Of a stretch of 64,000 bases of DNA, positions 36,806 to 45,508 are shown one piece after another. This DNA comes from Microbacterium sp. APC 3901 (GTDB taxonomy: Bacteria; Actinomycetota; Actinomycetes; Actinomycetales; Microbacteriaceae). Positions within the stretch are counted from its first letter, which is position 1. Every line of letters begins with the position of its first letter. Position numbers and translations under genes: made by a program. The notes below the pieces were generated by a model that was given only the letters and a program-made list of their open reading frames with translations, ran no database searches and had not been told where the DNA came from. The DNA is taken from positions 1-64,000 of the forward strand of contig NZ_JASDCU010000012.1 of NCBI RefSeq assembly GCF_030407765.1. Reading direction: 5' to 3'.

Positions 36806-38212
36806 ATGCCTCGCACCTTCAAGCCGCCGCACGCCCGCGTCGGCGACACCATCCCCTTCTTCTGGGACGGCACGTTCCACGTGTTCTACCTCAAGCGGTA
36901 CGCCGACGACACGCACGACCGGATCGAGACCGACTGGTGGCACCTCGCCACCGACGACCTCGTGGAGTTCGACGAGGTCGGAGTCGCCTTGACCCGCGGC
37001 GGGGTGCGTGACGCCGATCACTCCACGGCCACCGGAAGCATCGTGCGCGTGGGGGAGCAGTTCCACGCCTATTACACGGGATTCAGTGGCTGGCAGCTCG
37101 AGAAGGGCGGGCGGCACCAGACGATCCTCCGCGCGACGAGCCCCGACCTGATCTCCTGGACGAAAGACGCGTCCTTCGCCCTCGTCGCCGACGAATCGAG
37201 ATACGACCGGCACGAGTGGCGCGACCCCTTCGTATTCTGGGACGACGACGCCGACTGCTTCCGCATGCTCATCGCCGCGCAGAGCATCGAGGGACCGGCG
37301 CACCGCCGTGGGGTGACCGCGCAGGCCATCTCTCCCGACGGCGAGCAGTGGACTCCCGCCGAGCCGCTGTGGGCCCCCGGCCTGTTCTCGATGCACGAGT
37401 GCCCCGACTTGTTCCGCATGGGCGGCCGCTGGTACCTCGTCTACTCGACCCTGACCGATCGCACCGTCACCCGCTACCGAACCGCCCCCACGCTCGCGGG
37501 CCCATGGACCGCGCCCGACGACGACGAGCTCGACGGCCTCGGCCTCTACGCCGCCAAGACGATGTCCGACGGCGATCGACGGTACCTGGTCGGCTGGTGT
37601 CCCAACTACACCGCGGGCAAGGACGGCGCCCCGTGGCTCTGGGGTGGAGACCTCGTGATGCACGAGCTCACACCGGCCCCGGACGGACGTCTTCTAGTGC
37701 ACCCGGTGCAGCGGGCCAGAGACGCGCTGATCGCGCGTGCAGATGCGCCCGCAACGACCCTCGATGCCGTGCGCATCGCCTCCGCCCACGGCTACACGAC
37801 CCACTCTCTCGGCACCCTCCCGCACGCCGGCGTCGTCGATCTCACGCTCACCCCCGCACGCGGGACGAAGGTCTTCGGGGTCGAGCTCCGCACCGACGAT
37901 GACCGGCGGCACGGTTACTCCGTCAGCGTCGAACCGGCGCTCCGGCACGTGCGCATCGATCGCCTCGGCAGGTTCGGGGCCGACGCCCCCTTCGACGTGC
38001 GACCGTTCGTGCTCGAGAACGACGACGTCACCCTCTCGATCGAGTTCGACGGCGAGGTGACCAGGGTGTACGTCGATGGGGAGAAGGCGATCACCTACCG
38101 CGGCTACGACCTGACCGGCGACCAGATCGCTGTGTTCGTAGAGGAGGGCGCCGTCGACGTCGGCTCCGGCCTCATCCACTCCCTGCAAGCGCGTCCCGAG
38201 GAGGACCGATGA
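36806..38212 (+). CDS. GH32-like fructofuranosidase (VGD-type), cytoplasmic, second copy
   Basis: A 468-residue paralogue of the enzyme at 28167, also without a signal peptide. Its acidic triad is VGDTIP (Asp14), WRDP (Asp140) and HECP (Glu198), with exactly the same 126- and 58-residue spacing as the first copy and different from canonical GH32. The C-terminal beta-sandwich follows residue about 310. It is second in the module 2 operon and its stop overlaps the GH172 start by 4 bp, which suggests the two enzymes act on the same compound. Substrate not proven. Confidence 0.8.
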   Translation: MPRTFKPPHARVGDTIPFFWDGTFHVFYLKRYADDTHDRIETDWWHLATDDLVEFDEVGVALTRGGVRDADHSTATGSIVRVGEQFHAYYTGFSGWQLEKGGRHQTILRATSPDLISWTKDASFALVADESRYDRHEWRDPFVFWDDDADCFRMLIAAQSIEGPAHRRGVTAQAISPDGEQWTPAEPLWAPGLFSMHECPDLFRMGGRWYLVYSTLTDRTVTRYRTAPTLAGPWTAPDDDELDGLGLYAAKTMSDGDRRYLVGWCPNYTAGKDGAPWLWGGDLVMHELTPAPDGRLLVHPVQRARDALIARADAPATTLDAVRIASAHGYTTHSLGTLPHAGVVDLTLTPARGTKVFGVELRTDDDRRHGYSVSVEPALRHVRIDRLGRFGADAPFDVRPFVLENDDVTLSIEFDGEVTRVYVDGEKAITYRGYDLTGDQIAVFVEEGAVDVGSGLIHSLQARPEEDR

Positions 38213-39315
38213 ATGATTCATTCCTGCACGATGCCGTGCGGGCGCTCGACCGCGGCGACCGATCACGTTCTTTCACCGCGGAGAATCGCACCGCTGAGCG
38301 AGGTGGCGGGGGCACGGCGGCATCCGCACTCGGTCCGGGGCGCAAGGGCGCACCTTGCCTGACCATTCCTGCGGGTGAAACGGTGACGTTGGCCGACGCT
38401 GCCGGGGCGGGGGAGATCCGTCACATCTGGTTCACCGTGACCCCCCACACCCGCGCCGTCGGCTTCGTGCTGCGCGACCTGGTGTTGCGCATGTACTGGG
38501 ATGGATCCGACGTCCCCTCGGTCGAGGTGCCCCTCGGCGACTTCTTCTGCAACGGGAACGGCCAGCGCAGCCTCGTCGCCTCGTCGCAGGTGCTGGTCGC
38601 GCCCACCAGCGGCATGAACTCCTACTTCCGTATGCCGTTCCGCGGCGGCGCACGGATCACCGTCGAGAACCAGCATCCGGTGGATGTCGAAGGGTTCTTC
38701 TTCCAGATCGACTGGATCGAGATCCCTGAGCCCGCCGCCGTGCCCGAACTGCGATTCCACGCGGAGTTCCGGCGCGAGAATCCGACCCGCATCGCCGAGG
38801 ACTACACGCTGATCGACGGCATCACCGGACGCGGGATCTATCTCGGCTCGTACCTGACCATCGTCGCGCTGGAGCGCTACTGGTGGGGCGAGGGCGAGAT
38901 GAAGTTCTATGTCGACGGCGACACAGAGTACCCGACGATCTGCGGTACCGGCCTCGAGGACTACTACGGCGGGGCCTGGGCGTTCCAGGACCGTCTGTCG
39001 TCCGAGGTGGAGCCCCGGGTTCTCACCTACAGCGCACCGTATGTGGGCTACCCGACGTACACCACGCGCGACGAATCCCAGCAGGCGGTGTACGCCACTG
39101 CGATGGCTCCGGTGCACGGCATGTACCGATGGCACGAACCCGACCCTGTCTACTTCCACACGGACCTCCGCGTCACCGTGCAGCAGATCGGACAGGTCGG
39201 TCCCGACCTCGTCGAGCGCTCGGACGACGTCTCCTCGGTCGCGTACTGGTACCAGGACTCGTCCGGCAACACCGGCCACCCGTTCCCCACCCGCGACCAG
39301 CGGCGACCACGTTGA
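38209..39315 (+). CDS. GH172 (DUF2961) glycoside hydrolase
   Basis: A 368-residue DUF2961 protein. The characterised GH172 members cleave or form difructose dianhydride I (alpha-fructofuranosidase from Bifidobacterium) and D-arabinofuranosides. Family features seen are GEIRHIWFTV, YWDGSDVPSVEVPLGDFF, NSYFRMPFRGGARITVEN and GTGLEDYYGGAWAF (Glu250 in a conserved position). No signal peptide, so it works inside on an imported sugar. Its ATG overlaps the preceding GH32 stop. In a locus full of GH32 enzymes, a difructose anhydride is the most economical substrate. Confidence 0.85.
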   Translation: MNDSFLHDAVRALDRGDRSRSFTAENRTAERGGGGTAASALGPGRKGAPCLTIPAGETVTLADAAGAGEIRHIWFTVTPHTRAVGFVLRDLVLRMYWDGSDVPSVEVPLGDFFCNGNGQRSLVASSQVLVAPTSGMNSYFRMPFRGGARITVENQHPVDVEGFFFQIDWIEIPEPAAVPELRFHAEFRRENPTRIAEDYTLIDGITGRGIYLGSYLTIVALERYWWGEGEMKFYVDGDTEYPTICGTGLEDYYGGAWAFQDRLSSEVEPRVLTYSAPYVGYPTYTTRDESQQAVYATAMAPVHGMYRWHEPDPVYFHTDLRVTVQQIGQVGPDLVERSDDVSSVAYWYQDSSGNTGHPFPTRDQRRPR

Positions 39316-39325
39316 GAGGCATCTG

Positions 39326-40300
39326 ATGGCTTTCGTTCTCCGTAGACTCGGCTACTACCTGATCGCGTTCTGGGCATCCCTCACGATCAACTTCCTGCTC
39401 CCACGGCTGATGCCGGGCGACCCCGTCGGTCGCATGCTCGGTCAGATGCAGAACCTGACGGACGATCAGGTCGCGCAGTTCCGGCATCTGTTCGGTCTCG
39501 ACGACCGTCCGGTGTGGCAGCAGTACATCCAGTACATCGGGGATGTCTTCACCGGCAACCTCGGCCTCTCGATCTCGCAGTTCCCGACTCCCGTCGTGCA
39601 GGTGATCGGTGCGCAGCTGGGCTACACGATCCTCCTCGGCGGAACGGCGCTGGTGATCTCGTTCGTCCTCGGCAACCTGCTCGGCATCTGGGCGGCCTGG
39701 CGGCGCGGCGGTGCGTTGGACACCATCTTCCCGCCGCTGCTGGTGTTCACCGGGTCGTTCCCCTACTTCTTCATCGCGATGATCGCGCTGTACCTGTTCG
39801 CCGTGACCCTGAAGTGGTTCCCGATCGGTCAGGCGTTCACGCTGGGCACCGTTCCCTCGTTCAGCGGGGAGTTCATCGGCGACCTGATGCTGCACCTCGT
39901 CCTGCCTGCAGGCACGATCGTGGCGGTCTCGATCGGCGGATGGATGCTGGGCATGCGCAACACCATGATCGGCACCGCCGCGGAGGACTACATCACGATG
40001 GCGCGGGCGAAGGGCCTGACCGAGCGGCGGATCATGTACCGCTACGCGGCCCGCAACGCCATGCTGCCCTCGGTGACCGCCTTCGGGATGTCGATCGGCT
40101 TCGTGGTCGGCGGCGCCCTGCTCACCGAGGTCGTCTTCGCCTACCCCGGCATCGGCTATCAGCTGCTGCGGGCCGTGCAGGCTCTGGACTACCCGCTCAT
40201 GCAGGGCATCTTCCTCACCCTGACCGGCGCCGTGCTGGTCGCCAACTTCCTGATCGACATCTTCTACGTGCGGCTCGACCCGCGTGTGCGAGTGAGGTAA
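39326..40300 (+). CDS. Dipeptide/oligosaccharide ABC transporter permease (DppB-type)
   Basis: A 324-residue permease with the DppB plan: first helix at about 9-27 (LGYYLIAFWASLTINFLLPRLMPGDP), a periplasmic region with QNLTDDQVAQFRHLFGLDDRPVWQQY, then five helices. The EAA-like loop is EDYITMARAKGLTERRIMYRYAARNAMLP. A GAGAGG ribosome-binding site lies upstream. It pairs with the next permease, which starts 2 nt after its stop. Confidence 0.93.
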   Translation: MAFVLRRLGYYLIAFWASLTINFLLPRLMPGDPVGRMLGQMQNLTDDQVAQFRHLFGLDDRPVWQQYIQYIGDVFTGNLGLSISQFPTPVVQVIGAQLGYTILLGGTALVISFVLGNLLGIWAAWRRGGALDTIFPPLLVFTGSFPYFFIAMIALYLFAVTLKWFPIGQAFTLGTVPSFSGEFIGDLMLHLVLPAGTIVAVSIGGWMLGMRNTMIGTAAEDYITMARAKGLTERRIMYRYAARNAMLPSVTAFGMSIGFVVGGALLTEVVFAYPGIGYQLLRAVQALDYPLMQGIFLTLTGAVLVANFLIDIFYVRLDPRVRVR

Positions 40301-40302
40301 TC

Positions 40303-41247
40303 ATGTCCGTACAGAATTCCGGATCGAGCATGCTCTCGACGGCGACGACCTCGCGTCCTGGCGTCCCGGTGAAGAGCCCGGTGTACCGCGACCACCTGCT
40401 CGCGCGTCTGCTGAGAGACCGTCGTGCCGTGATCGGCCTCGTCATCCTGGCGATCTTCGTCGTCGTCGCCGTGGCCGCGCCGCTGCTGGCACCGGGCAAT
40501 CCCCGTGCCTCGGTGGTCGCCGGCTCCGAGGCGCCGTCGCTCGCGCACCTTCTCGGCACGACGGCCAAGGGCGAGGACGTCCTCGCGCTTCTGATCTGGG
40601 GATCCCAGAGCTCGCTCGGCATCGGGTTCACCGTCGGAGCGCTGGCCACTCTCATCGGTCTGCTGGTCGGTCTGGTGTCGGCCTTCTTCGGCCGGGTCGT
40701 CGACGACGTGCTGTCGGTCGTGACGAACATCTTCCTGCTGATCCCCGGGCTGCCCCTCCTGATCATCCTCGCGGCGTTCCTCCCGCCAGGACCCGGGACC
40801 ATCGTCATCGTGCTCGTGGCCACCGGGTGGGCCGGGTCGGCGCGAGTTGTGCGGTCGCAAGCCCTCTCCCTGCGCGGCAAGGACTACACCGACGCCGCGG
40901 TCGTGACCGGGGAGCGTCCGCTGACGATCATGTTCCGCGAGATGCTGCCCAACATGGCGTCCATCGTGATGAGCACCTTCCTCGCCTGCGTGATCTTCGG
41001 CATCGGGGCCCAGGCGGGACTGGAGTTCCTCGGCCTCGGCGATGTCTCGGCCATCAGCTGGGGCACCAACCTCTACTGGGCCAGCATCGAAGGCTCCCTC
41101 ATCCGCGGCACCTGGTGGACCTTCGTCCCGTCGGGCGTCGCCATCGCCCTGGTCGCGTTCGCGCTCGCCCTCATCAACTACGCCGTCGACGAGATCACCA
41201 ATCCTCGACTCGCCGGACGCACCAAGAGAAAGGACCGCCGGCGATGA
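40303..41247 (+). CDS. Dipeptide/oligosaccharide ABC transporter permease (DppC-type)
   Basis: A 314-residue partner permease. Features are the N-terminal DppC helix with RDRRAVIGLVILAIFVVVAVAAPLLAPGNP, LLGTTAKGEDVL, FFLLIPGLPLLIILA-type helices, and the loop DYTDAAVVTGERPLTIMFREMLPNM. It lacks a start-site overlap with the previous gene (2-nt gap) but overlaps the ATPase start by 4 bp. Confidence 0.93.
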   Translation: MSVQNSGSSMLSTATTSRPGVPVKSPVYRDHLLARLLRDRRAVIGLVILAIFVVVAVAAPLLAPGNPRASVVAGSEAPSLAHLLGTTAKGEDVLALLIWGSQSSLGIGFTVGALATLIGLLVGLVSAFFGRVVDDVLSVVTNIFLLIPGLPLLIILAAFLPPGPGTIVIVLVATGWAGSARVVRSQALSLRGKDYTDAAVVTGERPLTIMFREMLPNMASIVMSTFLACVIFGIGAQAGLEFLGLGDVSAISWGTNLYWASIEGSLIRGTWWTFVPSGVAIALVAFALALINYAVDEITNPRLAGRTKRKDRRR

Positions 41248-43073
41248 TCACCACACCGAGCGCGCGCGCGACCGGCGCGCAGGCATCCGACGCGGCCGAC
41301 GTCATCCTCGACGTCCGCGACCTCACCATCGCCTACGAGGTGAACGGACGATCCGTCACCGCCGTCGAGAACGTGTCCTTCACCATCCGCCGCGGGGAGA
41401 CTTTCGGCCTGGCCGGAGAATCGGGGAGCGGCAAGAGCACGATCGCGAACGCCATCCTCAAGCTCCTCGGCGGCAACGGCCGCATCGTCTCCGGGTCGAT
41501 CCGCTGCGGCGATGTCGAGATCGAGCATCTGACCGGGGAGGAGCTGCGCGCGTTCCGGTGGAATCGCGTCTCGATGGTCTTCCAGAGCGCGATGAACTCC
41601 CTGAACCCCGTGATGACGGTCGGGGATCAGATCGTCGACGTCTTCACCACGCACCGGAAGATGAGGCGAGCGGAGGCGCGTGAGCGGGCGCGGCAGCTCC
41701 TCGAGCTCGTGGGCATCGACCCCGACCGCATGACGTCTTACCCTCATCAGCTCTCCGGGGGCATGCGTCAGCGTGCGGTGATCGCGATCGCCCTGGCCCT
41801 CGAGCCCGATCTGCTCATCATGGACGAGCCCACCACGGCGCTCGACGTCGTCGTGCAGCAGGAGATCATCAACGAGATCAAGGAGCTGCAGGCCCGCCTC
41901 GGGTTCGCGATCCTCTTCATCACGCACGACCTCTCGCTGATGGTCGAGATCAGTCAGCGCCTCGGCATCATGCGTCACGGTGTTCTGCTGGAGGTGGGGG
42001 ACTCGGCCGAGGTGTATGCGCGACCGACGCACGAGTACACGCGACAGCTCATCGACGCCTTCCCGCCCGTCACCCGCGACCCGTCCGCGCCGGCATCACC
42101 GACGGCCGCGGCCGCGGACGGACCCGCGTCGGATCCGGCCGCGGCGGGCGAGGTCGTGGTCTCGTTCCGCGATGTGACCAAGGACTTCATGGGCGGATCG
42201 ATGTTCGCGCGCCGCAGCACCAGAGCCGTCGACGGCGCGAGCTTCGATCTGCACGCCGGCGAGATCATGGCGCTCGTGGGCGAGTCCGGCAGCGGCAAGA
42301 GCACGATCGCCCGCATCCTCGCACGGCTCGAGCAGCCGTCCGACGGACGCCTGATCGTCGAAGGCATCGATGTGCTCCGCGACGAGCCGCGGCGCGCGTC
42401 GCGGCGATACCGGAACACGGTGCAGATGGTGTTCCAGGATCCCTTCGGATCCCTGAACCCGACGAAGCGCATCCGCCACTTCCTCGAGCGCCCGCTCGCC
42501 ATCTACTCCGACCTCTCCGGCGCACAGCGACGCGAGGAGGCCGCGGCCCTGATGCGCTCCGTCGAGCTCGACCCCGCGCTGCTGGACCGGCACCCGCACG
42601 AGCTCTCCGGAGGCCAGCGTCAGCGGGTGGCGATCGCCCGCGCGTTGGCGGTGAACCCGAAGGTGATCCTCGCCGACGAGCCCACCTCGATGCTGGACGT
42701 GTCGGTGCGGATGGGGGTGCTGCAGCTGCTGAAGGGCCTCCGCGACGAGCGCGGCATCTCGATCCTCTACATCACGCACGATCTCGCCTCCGCGCGCTTC
42801 GTCGCGGACACGACGATCGTCATGCTCCGTGGAGCGCTCGTCGAAGGCGGCGCGAGCGCGGAGGTGATGGACGCGCCGCAGCATCCGTACACCCGGCTGC
42901 TCGTCTCAGCCGCCCCCGATCCGCTCCGACGCACCCCCTTCGACCGGGAGGATCGCGCCCGCGTCCGCGCGCAGATCCACACGATCACGGAGGGCCGATC
43001 GCCGGCGCAGGAGCGGCCGGCGCATCGATTCGTCTCCTCGACGCACTGGTACAGCCAGGACGGCGTCGAGTGA
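41244..43073 (+). CDS. Fused double ATPase of the dipeptide-type importer (DppD-DppF)
   Basis: A 609-residue protein holding two ABC domains in one chain. Domain 1: Walker A GESGSGKST near residue 53, LSGGMRQRAVIA, Walker B LLIMDEPTTALD. Domain 2 (from about 315): GESGSGKST, LSGGQRQRVAIA, VILADEPTSMLD. A Pro/Ala-rich linker joins them. Domain 1 has the OppD-type C-terminal extension (DAFPPV). The fusion replaces the usual two genes and powers the permeases just upstream; its ATG overlaps the permease stop. Confidence 0.93.
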   Translation: MITTPSARATGAQASDAADVILDVRDLTIAYEVNGRSVTAVENVSFTIRRGETFGLAGESGSGKSTIANAILKLLGGNGRIVSGSIRCGDVEIEHLTGEELRAFRWNRVSMVFQSAMNSLNPVMTVGDQIVDVFTTHRKMRRAEARERARQLLELVGIDPDRMTSYPHQLSGGMRQRAVIAIALALEPDLLIMDEPTTALDVVVQQEIINEIKELQARLGFAILFITHDLSLMVEISQRLGIMRHGVLLEVGDSAEVYARPTHEYTRQLIDAFPPVTRDPSAPASPTAAAADGPASDPAAAGEVVVSFRDVTKDFMGGSMFARRSTRAVDGASFDLHAGEIMALVGESGSGKSTIARILARLEQPSDGRLIVEGIDVLRDEPRRASRRYRNTVQMVFQDPFGSLNPTKRIRHFLERPLAIYSDLSGAQRREEAAALMRSVELDPALLDRHPHELSGGQRQRVAIARALAVNPKVILADEPTSMLDVSVRMGVLQLLKGLRDERGISILYITHDLASARFVADTTIVMLRGALVEGGASAEVMDAPQHPYTRLLVSAAPDPLRRTPFDREDRARVRAQIHTITEGRSPAQERPAHRFVSSTHWYSQDGVE

Positions 43074-43142
43074 GAGCCGCGATCCCCATCCCGACGACCC
43101 GCACCACGACGACCACCACGACTTCGAACTGAGAACCACGCA

Positions 43143-44522
43143 ATGACGACGCCCCTCACCGATGCGACCAGTCGCCCGCAGGCCCACTTCGCTCCCGCGG
43201 AGAACTGGATGAACGACCCGAACGGCCTCATCCACCACGACGGCCTGTACCACCTGTACTTCCAGCACAACCCCGAGTCGGCGGACTGGGGGAACATGAG
43301 CTGGGGGCACGCCACCAGCCGGGACCTGCGGACATGGCAGGAGCACGCCGTGGCGTTGCGGTTCGACGACGACGAGCAGATCTTCTCCGGCTCTGTCGTG
43401 TTCGACGCGACGAACTCGTCGGGCTTCGGCGTCGACGGCCGTGCGCCTCTGATCGCGCTCTACACCTCGGCGACCGATCACGGCCAGGCGCAGGCGCTCG
43501 CCCACAGCGCGGACGGCGGCTACACGTGGACGAAGCACGGCGTGGTCCTCGACCGCGGCACCGCGGACTTCCGCGACCCGAAGGTGTTCCGCCACGGCGG
43601 CGAGTGGATCCTCGTCGCGGTGGAGGCGCTCGACCGGCAGGTGCACCTGTTCCGGTCCGATGACCTGCTCGCCTGGCAGCCGCTCAGCGTCTTCGGGCCG
43701 TTCGGTGCGCCCGAGGGCATGTGGGAGTGCCCCGACCTGTTCCCGGTGGAGAACAGGTGGGTGCTGGCGCTGTCGGTGAATCCGGGGCATCCGGGCGGCG
43801 GCTCGGGCATGCAGTACATCGTGGGCGACTTCGACGGGGAGGCATTCACCCCGTCGCGCTGGGACTGGCTCGATCACGGGCACGACTACTACGCCGGGGT
43901 CACCTTCAGCGGTCTGGAAGAACCGGTGATGCTCGCCTGGCTCAGCAACTGGGCGTACGCGCGCGAGGTTCCCACGCACCCGTGGCGCGGCAGCATGGCG
44001 CTGCCGCGTCGGCTCTCGCTCCGCGGAGATGTGCTGCTGCAGCGGCCCGCCGTCGAGGTCGACCGTCCGGCCGCCTTCTCGTGCGAGCACACCCCCGCCC
44101 CCGTGGGCGGATTCGAGCTGCCGCGGGAGGCGCAGGGAGCCGCGCTGCGCATCGAGCTCGCGATCCGTCCCGCTGAGGCGGAGGTCGAGCTGCACGTCCG
44201 TGCCGGAGCGGAGCCGGGCGATGCCATCGTCGTGCGGTACGCCGACGGCGTACTGAGCGTGGACCGCTCCGGCGCGTCGAACACGTCGTTCTCGGCCGAC
44301 TACGGGCTCACCTCGTCGGCGCCCGTGGAGGTGCGCGACGGCGTTCTCGACCTCGACGTCTGGGTCGACAGCACTTCGGTCGAGGTGTTCGCCGACGGGG
44401 GCGCGGTCACGTTCAGCGAGCAGATCGTGACCACGGACGAGCGGGTCGGCGTCCGCATCGCGGCGAGTCGCCCCGGGGCGTCGATCGACTCGCTGGTGGT
44501 CACCGATCTGGATCGCCGATGA
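43143..44522 (+). CDS. Glycoside hydrolase family 32 (beta-fructofuranosidase), cytoplasmic
   Basis: A 459-residue canonical GH32 enzyme. The catalytic triad is complete: nucleophile Asp25 in WMNDPNG (22-28), Asp145 in FRDP, and acid/base Glu195 in WECPD. The propeller covers about 1-300 and the C-terminal sandwich the rest (SVEVFADGG is typical). No signal peptide, so it cleaves imported sucrose or short fructo-oligosaccharides. It follows a 69-bp gap after the ATPase gene; the kinase gene starts within its stop. Confidence 0.95.
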   Translation: MTTPLTDATSRPQAHFAPAENWMNDPNGLIHHDGLYHLYFQHNPESADWGNMSWGHATSRDLRTWQEHAVALRFDDDEQIFSGSVVFDATNSSGFGVDGRAPLIALYTSATDHGQAQALAHSADGGYTWTKHGVVLDRGTADFRDPKVFRHGGEWILVAVEALDRQVHLFRSDDLLAWQPLSVFGPFGAPEGMWECPDLFPVENRWVLALSVNPGHPGGGSGMQYIVGDFDGEAFTPSRWDWLDHGHDYYAGVTFSGLEEPVMLAWLSNWAYAREVPTHPWRGSMALPRRLSLRGDVLLQRPAVEVDRPAAFSCEHTPAPVGGFELPREAQGAALRIELAIRPAEAEVELHVRAGAEPGDAIVVRYADGVLSVDRSGASNTSFSADYGLTSSAPVEVRDGVLDLDVWVDSTSVEVFADGGAVTFSEQIVTTDERVGVRIAASRPGASIDSLVVTDLDRR

Positions 44523-45472
44523 CCGGCGCGGCGGCCGGATCGCTCGATGCCCTCGTCATCGGCGAGGCACTCGTCGACGTCGTCGACGACGGCACGTCGA
44601 CGACGGAGCATCCGGGCGGAAGCCCTGCCAATGTCGCCCTGGGGCTCGGACGCCGGGGCCTCGACGTCGCACTGCTGACCGACCTCGGACGCGACGCGCG
44701 AGGGAGCCGGATCGTGCACCACCTGGAGCGGTCGGGTGTGCGCGTGCTGACCGGATCCTTCTCCGATCGCCCCACCTCCACTGCGACCGCGACCATGCGC
44801 GAAGACGGTTCGGCGTCGTACCTCTTCGACGTGCAGTGGAATCCCGGGGCGGCGCCGCTGGCGGTCGCCCCCGCACTCGTGCACACCGGATCGATCGGCG
44901 CCTTCCTCTCGCCGGGTCGCGCGACCGTTCTCGCGCACCTGGATCGGCTCGATGCGCGTCTCGTCACGTTCGACCCGAACATCCGCCCTGCTTTGCTGGG
45001 CACCCATGCCGAGACGATCGCGGACTTCGAGGAGCTGGCCTCTCGGGCGGACGTCGTGAAGATGAGCGATGAGGATGCCGAGTGGCTGTATCCGCGGCTG
45101 TCGCCGACCGAGGTAGGCGAGCGGGTGAGTGCCCTGGGCCCGCGGTTGGTCGTGACAACCCTCGGCGCCGATGGTGCCCTCCTCGTCGCTCAGGGCATCG
45201 CCGTCTCCGTCGCCGCGGCCGCCGTGCCGGTCACGGACACGATCGGCGCCGGCGACACCTATATGAGCTCGCTCATCGCAGACCTGCTGGCCGCGGATCG
45301 TCCTCTCGACCGGTCGACGATCGAGGTCCTCGGCGTCCGCGCTGCCGGGGCCGCGGCGATCACGGTGTCCAGGGCCGGAGCGGACCTGCCCTGGGCGACG
45401 GATCTTGCGACGGCCGCGCTGCCGTCGTTCGACGCGATCGGCGGGCGAGCGCCTGCCGTCGCGCACCCCTAA
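44519..45472 (+). CDS. PfkB-family carbohydrate kinase, probable fructokinase
   Basis: A 317-residue ribokinase-fold kinase. It has VIGEALVDVVDD at the N-terminus, the first PfkB signature region GGSPANVALGLGRRGLDVALLTDLG, and the second signature DTIGAGDTYMSSLIADLL containing the catalytic Asp of GAGD. The ATG overlaps the GH32 stop by 4 bp. In context it phosphorylates fructose released by the hydrolases to fructose 6-phosphate. ScrK-type specificity is inferred from context. Confidence 0.88.
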   Translation: MTGAAAGSLDALVIGEALVDVVDDGTSTTEHPGGSPANVALGLGRRGLDVALLTDLGRDARGSRIVHHLERSGVRVLTGSFSDRPTSTATATMREDGSASYLFDVQWNPGAAPLAVAPALVHTGSIGAFLSPGRATVLAHLDRLDARLVTFDPNIRPALLGTHAETIADFEELASRADVVKMSDEDAEWLYPRLSPTEVGERVSALGPRLVVTTLGADGALLVAQGIAVSVAAAAVPVTDTIGAGDTYMSSLIADLLAADRPLDRSTIEVLGVRAAGAAAITVSRAGADLPWATDLATAALPSFDAIGGRAPAVAHP

Positions 45473-45508
45473 CGGCAGCGCCGATGCTGCCCTCAACGGA
45501 AGGTGATC

